From the NCBI GenBank assembly GCA_963783095.1, contig CAWAMR010000003.1, positions 806,001 to 870,000 of the forward strand: a DNA stretch of 64,000 nucleotides, in the 5' to 3' direction. The translations under genes and the position numbers were made by a program. Positions within the stretch are counted from its first letter, which is position 1, and each line of letters opens with the position of its first letter. The notes under the pieces are model-generated. The model was not told the origin of the DNA. It did not search any database and worked only from the letters and a program-made list of their open reading frames with translations. This document shows positions 59,201-64,000 of the stretch, one piece after another. Source of the stretch: CAWAMR01 sp963783095. GTDB taxonomy: Bacteria > Planctomycetota > Planctomycetia > Gemmatales > Gemmataceae.

Positions 59201-60210
59201 TCGTAAATGTGTTTGCGCCAGCGACCCATGGGGCCGAGTTTACCGATGATCGGGAAACAGCCATCCGCGAACGACTTGGACGCATCGGGGATCAGTAGTT
59301 GGGGATCGAAAGTATAGCGCGTGCCCAGACCGTCGCAGTCCAGACACATTCCTTGCGGGCTATTGAAACTGAAGAGTTGCGGGGTCGGCGGGTCGTAACT
59401 CTTGTTGCAAAAAGTGCAGGCGTAGTGGGCGGAGAATAAGATGTCTTCGTAAGAAGTGCCTTTCTCTTTCCCTCCCTCGGCGAGCGTCTCGGTTTCAACG
59501 CTGATAACGATCGATCCTTCCGCCAGCGCCAGCGATTGCTCGACCGCTTCAGCAAGTCGGGTGCGGATTTTGGGTGCTACCTGGAGCCGATCGACGACAA
59601 TGGCGATATCGTGCTTGATGCGCCGATCGAGTTGGAGATTGTCGGTGAGCCGAACGATTTGCCCGTCGACGCGGGCACGGACGAAGCCCCTTTTCAACAT
59701 TTCTGCGAAAAAATCCTTGAATTCCCCTTTCTGACCACGGACAACAGGAGCGAGAATAAGAAAGCGGGTATCTTGCGGGATGGCCAGAATACGATCGATG
59801 ATCTGTTCGCGCGTTTGGGCGGTGATCGGCCGTCGGCAGATGGGGCAGTATCCTTGACCGATGCGGGCGTAGAGAACGCGCAGGTAATCCGAGATTTCCG
59901 TGATCGTGCCGACGGTTGAGCGCGGGTTGCGAGCAGCGGTTTTTTGTTGGATACTGATGGCGGGCGACAAGCCCCCGATGTAATCGACATCCGGCTTGGG
60001 AAGCTGACCGAGAAACTGGCGGGCGTAGCTGGAGAGCGATTCCACATATCGGCGCTGACCCTCGGCGTAGAGCGTATCGAAGGCCAGCGAGCTTTTGCCG
60101 GAGCCGCTCACGCCGGTGAAGACGACGAGCGCATTGCGGGGCAGTTCGAGGTTTATATTGCGCAGATTATGTTCGCGAGCACCGCGAATGATGATGTGCT
60201 GGTTGTCCAT
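53238..60210 (-). CDS. uvrA: Tandem (double-length) UvrA with C-terminal extension, frameshifted
   Basis: About 2,320 codons. Damage-recognition ATPase of nucleotide excision repair. First UvrA unit (residues 1 to about 970), intact: GVSGSGKSSLAFDTLYAEGQRRYVES, zinc CPICRRP and CTFCNK…CLDCDG, CTTCGG, LSGGEAQRIRLAGQIGSGL, ILDEPSIGLHPRDN, second ATPase GVSGSGKSTLVHE, CEACEGNG…CPVCDG, LSGGEAQRVKLAKEL. A second unit starts in frame near residue 993 (GPSGSGKSTLALDTIYAEGQRRYVES) and repeats the whole layout to VIDLGPEAG near 54450. Two homologous domains of about 145 residues (53735-54210 and 53250-53702) follow. Frame changes near 56725, 55752, 55500, 55455, 55325, 55188, 55150, 54665 and 54150, all in the second unit. 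Chlamydial UvrA is also double; the extension is not known to me. Confidence 0.88.
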
Positions 60211-60260
60211 CGCGTACGAAGTCTTCCTTCAATGCCGGGAAAGGGATGTATATTAGTTTA

Positions 60261-60297
60261 CGGTGTTCGGTGTTCGGTGTTCAGTGTTCGGTCTTCG
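60261..60297. repeat. Heptad direct repeat (CGGTGTT)
   Basis: Five successive 7-nt words, CGGTGTT three times, then CAGTGTT and CGGTCTT, lie 50 bp upstream of uvrA. Same style as the TTCAGTG block at 15865-15959 but without the inverted arm. Confidence 0.6.
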
Positions 60298-60473
60298 ATT
60301 CATGGAATTCGTGAGTTTGCGGAGGGGACGTCGTGAAGCAAATGCCCCGGATCACAACAACCGTCTGGTTTTCAAAGAAAGCCGATCGCTGCGGCGGCGA
60401 CGGGTGCATTCGCCATACACGGATCACCGTCTGGGCGGCTGCTTGAGTGTGTGCTTCGCGTCGGAGTGCTAGA

Positions 60474-60758
60474 ATGGAATTGAAGTTCTTTATCGACCCA
60501 GATACGGAACTGCCGCACATTTACAATCATGGCGTGACGGAGGCGGAAGTTCGTGAGATCCTGGCCCGCCCCGGTTTGGTCCTCGACGGACGTGAGAATT
60601 CGCGGATCGCGCTCGGCCAAACGGCGGCCGGTCGATATTTGAAAGTGGTCCACGCCCCGCGCAAGGACGGGCCAGGCTTTTTTGTCATCACCGCCTATGA
60701 GTTGCGCGGCAAAGAACTGAAGGCTTATCGTCGTCGCCGACGGAGAAAATCGTCATGA
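60474..60758 (+). CDS. BrnT/DUF4258-like toxin candidate
   Basis: 94 aa. MELKFFIDPDTELPHIYNHG, HGVTEAEVREILARPGLVLDGR, RIALGQTAAGRYLKVVHAP, FFVITAYELRGKELKAYRRRRRRK: the small beta-rich, basic layout resembles BrnT/DUF4258-type ribonuclease toxins. ATG at 60474 is preferred over the frame from 60447. Its last four bases overlap the start of the next gene (ATGA), as in toxin-antitoxin pairs. Toxicity is not shown; family assignment is by general resemblance. Confidence 0.6.
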   Translation: MELKFFIDPDTELPHIYNHGVTEAEVREILARPGLVLDGRENSRIALGQTAAGRYLKVVHAPRKDGPGFFVITAYELRGKELKAYRRRRRRKSS

Positions 60759-61042
60759 AACGAGCAACGCGCGAAGAATTCCCCCCGGGGTGGAATGAGA
60801 AGAAAATCCTCGCCGTGATCGCCCATTACGATCAACAGACGGAAGAGGACGCGGCGGCGGAAATCGAAACGGCACACGAGACGGCGGGCGAGACGTGGAT
60901 ATGCGTGCCCACCGAACTCATCGGAGTCGTGGCGCGATTGATCGAAGATCATGCGAAAAACGCGACACCCGCCCCATCCCGCAATCACAAGAAGAAGGCA
61001 GGGACGAAAAAGGCTCCCAGGAGTGAAACGCCCAAACGGTAA
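60755..61042 (+). CDS. Antitoxin-like partner
   Basis: 95 aa. MKRATREEFPPGWNEKKILAVIAHYDQQTEEDAAAEIETA, then a short beta/helix region (ICVPTELIGVVARLIEDHAKN) and a basic Lys/Arg/Pro tail. The EEFPPGW-ExxV-xHYxxQTEEEA pattern is often found downstream of small BrnT-like proteins, so this is probably the antitoxin. No DNA-binding motif is obvious. Confidence 0.6.
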   Translation: MKRATREEFPPGWNEKKILAVIAHYDQQTEEDAAAEIETAHETAGETWICVPTELIGVVARLIEDHAKNATPAPSRNHKKKAGTKKAPRSETPKR

Positions 61043-61199
61043 GGCCGAAACAGGGCAAACAAGTCGACGCGCTGCTGGCGAAGACGACAAAATAACCCGC
61101 TGAAAGGAAGTGGGTTCCCAGGCGTGGCTCCGAAATCCGAAAACTAATCATCTGTCGGAACTTTTTTCCAGCAGCTTACGTCGTAAATAGAAGAGTGTC

Positions 61200-61772
61200 G
61201 TGAATACCGACGACTTGCGAATTATTAACGAATGTCTCTCTGGTAATCGCGATGCCTTTGGCAAACTGATTCGTAAATATCAAGATCGTTTGTTTAACAG
61301 TATTCTTCGTGTCGTTGGCAATGCCGAAGACGCCAGTGACGTTGTGCAAGATGCCTTCCTCAATGCGTATCAATCCCTGAACAGCTTCAAGGGCGATGCG
61401 GAATTCTTTACCTGGCTTTACCGGATTGCCTTCAACGCGGCAATCAGTCTTCAACGCAAACGGCGTGCAGTACTGAGTTTAGATTGGGGAACCGACGAAA
61501 AACTGACGGCGGAGCCGCCGGATCTCTCCGATCTGAATCAACCCGGCGATCGGATGGAACGGTCGGAAGATGAAGCGAAAATGCTCCGCGCATTGAATAA
61601 ACTATCGCCAGAGCATCGAATAGTTTTGGTGTTAAAAGTAATCGAAGATCTAAAATACGAAGAGATTGCCGAAATTCTGGATGTGCCGATTGGAACGATT
61701 CGAAGCCGATTGCATCGTGCTCGAATAGAATTGCGCGAGATTATTGAGGCAGAAGAGGATCAGGCGAGTTGA
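61200..61772 (+). CDS. ECF sigma factor (SigE/RpoE type)
   Basis: 190 aa from a GTG start. Region 2: DAFGKLIRKYQDRLFNSILRVVG, EDASDVVQDAFLNAYQSLNSFKGDAEFFTWLYRIAFNAAISLQRKRR. Region 4: LNKLSPEHRIVLVLKVIEDLKYEEIAEILDVPIGTIRSRLHRARIELRE, an HTH for -35 recognition. The spacer between regions is about 40 residues and acidic. The anti-sigma-like gene is 117 bp downstream, so the pair probably forms a sigma/anti-sigma switch. Signal and regulon unknown. Confidence 0.92.
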   Translation: MNTDDLRIINECLSGNRDAFGKLIRKYQDRLFNSILRVVGNAEDASDVVQDAFLNAYQSLNSFKGDAEFFTWLYRIAFNAAISLQRKRRAVLSLDWGTDEKLTAEPPDLSDLNQPGDRMERSEDEAKMLRALNKLSPEHRIVLVLKVIEDLKYEEIAEILDVPIGTIRSRLHRARIELREIIEAEEDQAS

Positions 61773-61889
61773 TTTTGCCGTGAATGTCCGTCTTATTGGC
61801 TCAAGGTTTGCTTAGTTGTTTGATTGAATGAAAAGGATGCTTTCGTGTGCGGTTCCGGATCGAATTCGGAACACGAAATCGAGAAAACC

Positions 61890-63206
61890 ATGTTACCCGA
61901 ACACTTGAAAGAACTGTTGACTGCAAGCGTTGACGGGGAGTTATCTTCCGCCGAGCGCAGGATCGTCGAACGGCTCTTGCGCACCTCGGAAGAGGCGCGG
62001 GTGTTTCATGCCCAACTGCTTCAAGATGCCGGTCGATTGCGCCAGCTTCCCAAATCAACCCCGGATTTCGATTTCGCTGCGGCCATCGTCAACGCGATCG
62101 TTCAGGACGACATCCGGCCAACCCCGTTGCCGACCCGGCGCAAGCGACACTCCTGGAATAGTTCGGTCGGCCCGTCCTGGATTCCCATGGTCCTGGCGGC
62201 GAGTGTGGTATTGGTCGTTAGCCTTGGCTCCTATTTTTACTTCGCCATGAGCGATCGATTTGTCGCTCAACAAACGGAGCAGTTGAACCCACAACCCAAG
62301 ACTGAGGTTCCTGCGCCAGCGCCGCAACCCAAACATGATGCTCAACAAGTGGCGAAGCCCGCTGAAGTGATCGTGCGAACTCCGCCCAAGAGCGAGCCAG
62401 TCCCTCCGCAGGTGAAGGAGCCGGTCGTCGTCAAACACGAACCCGAAGTGCTTCCCGATCCGCGAATCGTCGAGAAAAACAACGACGCGATTACTTCCCC
62501 CAGTTTACCAATGGGGCCGGGCTTGGAAATCGTCGAGAAGATCAGGCTCCCATTGATCCTGCCGCTTCGGGATCTCGATCAGCCTTATCCGCGTGAGAAA
62601 TTCCGTGAGGATTTGAAAAAGGACGGTGTGATCCGCATTGATCTGTTCGCTCGCGACACCGCGAAAGCCACCGAAGCATTCCAGGCGATTCTCAAGCGCC
62701 GGGGCCATCAGGTTATCGTGGAATCTCTGGTCGCGGAGCATTTCAAGAAGAAGCAGTTGACGGAGGTTCTCTTCTTCACCGAAAGTTTGACTCCTGAAGA
62801 GTTTGCACAAGTTGTTGAGCAGCTTGGAGTCGATGATAAGAAGCTGGAAGCCAGGAAAGCCGGCGACGGCATCTTCGACAAGTTCGTTCTCGCCCCCTTC
62901 CTGAGCGGCGACCTCGACAAGTTAGCCCGATTACTCGGTGTAACTTCCGGGCATTTGAAAATGCCCAGGCCAAGGACTCCGTTAGGTATCGACATCCGCA
63001 AGCCGCTGGAAGAGAACACCGCCAATGCACTGGCTCAGAATTTTCCAAAGAATAGAACGGCCGAGAAGCTGACGATGGTGCTGTCCTATTCGCCGATCAA
63101 TGCAGCGCCCCAACACTCCAAGGAGATCAAGAGTTTTCTGGAGAAACGCGGCGAACGCAAACCAGGGACGGTTCCCATATTACTGGTGATGAGGACCATG
63201 AACTAA
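61890..63206 (+). CDS. Anti-sigma-factor-like membrane protein
   Basis: 438 aa. The N-terminus MLPEHLKELLTASVDGELSS … AERRIVERLLRTSEEARVFH is the helical bundle of planctomycete anti-sigma factors (no HxxxCxxC zinc motif). One membrane segment follows (IPMVLAASVVLVVSLGSYFYF), then a Pro-rich linker and an outer domain of about 260 residues of unknown family (IRIDLFARDTAKATEAFQAILKRRGHQVIVE …). The start is placed at ATG 61890 because the family begins MLPxHL; a TTG start at 61824 would add 22 residues. It probably holds the sigma factor at 61200 at the membrane. Confidence 0.75.
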   Translation: MLPEHLKELLTASVDGELSSAERRIVERLLRTSEEARVFHAQLLQDAGRLRQLPKSTPDFDFAAAIVNAIVQDDIRPTPLPTRRKRHSWNSSVGPSWIPMVLAASVVLVVSLGSYFYFAMSDRFVAQQTEQLNPQPKTEVPAPAPQPKHDAQQVAKPAEVIVRTPPKSEPVPPQVKEPVVVKHEPEVLPDPRIVEKNNDAITSPSLPMGPGLEIVEKIRLPLILPLRDLDQPYPREKFREDLKKDGVIRIDLFARDTAKATEAFQAILKRRGHQVIVESLVAEHFKKKQLTEVLFFTESLTPEEFAQVVEQLGVDDKKLEARKAGDGIFDKFVLAPFLSGDLDKLARLLGVTSGHLKMPRPRTPLGIDIRKPLEENTANALAQNFPKNRTAEKLTMVLSYSPINAAPQHSKEIKSFLEKRGERKPGTVPILLVMRTMN

Positions 63207-63310
63207 AAGGGTTACTGCTGCGTCCAAATGGGTGAGGGAAGCGAGTGTCGAACTTGCTTTCCTCACCCATTTTCATTTCACTTCCTGTTTCAGCTTCCAG
63301 AGCACGTCCC

Positions 63311-63637
63311 ATGAGTCAAACACTTACGTTGCCGGACGAGTTGTATGTCAGACTTGCAAAAGGTGCAGCCCAGCGCGGTTTGACCATCGAATCGCTGCTG
63401 GCATTCGTTTCCGAGATCGTTCTGCTGCCGAGTCGCCCGACCGCGCGAGATCGGCAGCGCAGCGAATGTATCGAGCGACTTTTTCGAGAAATACCGCGCC
63501 GGCGGATTGACGGAGCAGGATCGAGCCGAACTGAATCGACTCATTGATACGGATTACCAGGAGGCAGTGCACGTGCGGATCGCCTCATCGCCGCGAAAGG
63601 AACGACGGGCGATTCGGATTCAGGAGCGCGGCCTTAA
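63311..63637 (+). CDS. Small hypothetical (antitoxin-like), frameshifted
   Basis: About 108 codons. MSQTLTLPDELYVRLAKGAAQRGLTIESLL is a ribbon-helix-helix-like N-terminus typical of plant-pathogen-free TA-like small planctomycete proteins; the continuation FEKYRAGGLTEQDRAELNRLIDTDYQEAV and ARADRLIAAKGTTGD is recovered by frame changes near 63495 and 63585, ending at 63635-63637. The 3' end overlaps vsr on the other strand. The family is often found beside HNH or similar nucleases. Function unknown. Confidence 0.6.
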
Positions 63638-63987
63638 TTCGCGTTGTGCAAGTAGCGGGATTTTGTTTTAATTTACATTCCCAGACGCAGATTACTTTCC
63701 ATCCCAATCGTCGAAGCTGCGCCGACGGCTCGCGTCCCTTTGCCGCGTGGCAGCGATTTTCTTCTGCCAAAGATCCGCGTTATTCTTCGGATTCAGGTTT
63801 CTTCCGCAATCATGACCATGCCAGAAGCAACCATCGACGAATAGAGCAACCCGTTCCTGCGCCAAACAAAATCGGGATTCCCCAGCAACTTTATTTGGCG
63901 TCGCCAGCCTGTGATGTGTAAAGCACGAAGTAGGTGTACCATCTTTCCTTCAGTCGTCTTGTTGCCTTTGCTGCGGACTCGCGACAT
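63585..63987 (-). CDS. vsr: Vsr-type very-short-patch endonuclease, frameshifted
   Basis: About 134 codons, normal for Vsr. N-terminus MSRVRSKGNKTTEGKMVHLLRAL, GWRRQIKLLGNPDFVW, then after a change near 63855 VALFVDGCFWHGHDCGRNLNPKNNADLWQKKIAATRQRDASRRR, and after a second near 63735 LRRLGWKVICVWECKLK. The catalytic GNPDFVW and FVDGCFWHGHDC motifs are conserved. Vsr nicks T:G mismatches created by cytosine deamination and is normally paired with a Dcm-type methylase, which is not in the window. The start at 63987 is 13 bp from the window edge. Confidence 0.78.
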
Positions 63988-64000
63988 CAGTTCTGAACGT

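Noticed and set aside
56512..59919. Several long plus-strand frames opposite uvrA
   Set aside because: They mirror conserved UvrA codons, show no family motifs of their own and lack ribosome sites.

Overview
The window looks like chromosome from a planctomycete, probably of the Gemmata/Isosphaera group. The marker families are two Tat-exported DUF1501 proteins, a PSCyt1-DUF1549-DUF1553 cytochrome-type protein, a DUF1559 prepilin-like protein, a TIGR03000 Gly/Tyr-rich protein, two membrane-linked Ser/Thr kinases, a surface protein with a planctomycete-type N-terminal LEGRDLPS motif, and a double-length UvrA. No rRNA, tRNA, CRISPR array or prophage was seen. One ISKra4-like insertion sequence (13110-14659) is complete, with terminal inverted repeats and a 9-bp target duplication.

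Layout. 1-2491 holds no convincing gene; it carries a palindromic element and an unusual repeat array, a 17-bp motif recurring every 73-77 bp in runs that each follow a hairpin module. 2492-9036 holds a DUF1501 gene, a small membrane-protein pair, DUF4058, Uma2, DUF1559, TIGR03000 and DUF1579 genes. 9165-9655 is a scrapyard (P450 tail, transposase head, 44-bp tandem repeat). 9653-12820 is the PSCyt1/PSD1 gene, followed by the IS. 14884-20346 holds a glycosyltransferase, a Gfo/Idh/MocA-epimerase fusion, a Nudix hydrolase and malQ. 20708-29598 holds a large GT-C-like membrane protein, a second DUF1501, a Ser/Thr kinase and an aldehyde dehydrogenase. 29670-37046 is a minus-strand housekeeping run (lipoprotein, repeat protein, proA, folP, LptE-like, BamD-like, recO). 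37397-41955 is a histidine cluster (hisD, hisC, hisB) interrupted by a coupled EEP-nuclease/unknown pair. 43527-49520 is a giant kinase-ATPase-TPR-FGE fusion, convergent with a surface protein (49547-52945). 53238-60210 is a tandem UvrA with a novel-looking C-terminal extension. The end holds a toxin-antitoxin-like pair, an ECF sigma/anti-sigma pair, a small unknown gene and vsr.

Sequence quality matters for reading this window. I count roughly 35 places where one protein continues in another frame, including in genes that should be indispensable (proA, folP, hisB, hisC, uvrA). Most need a one-base change in a short run, and they cluster (29.9-37.0 kb, 50.4-56.7 kb, 63.5-63.9 kb) while other stretches are clean. 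Indel errors in the assembly are the simplest explanation, so I annotate these genes end to end and mark where the frame changes.

Intergenic DNA is rich in palindromes. One class is built of 7-nt words (TCAGTGG, TCAGTGT, TGGACAA...) and in four cases starts immediately after, or with, the stop codon of the upstream gene. Two palindromes lie inside coding sequence, one forming the linker of the oxidoreductase-epimerase fusion and one lying in the giant kinase gene.
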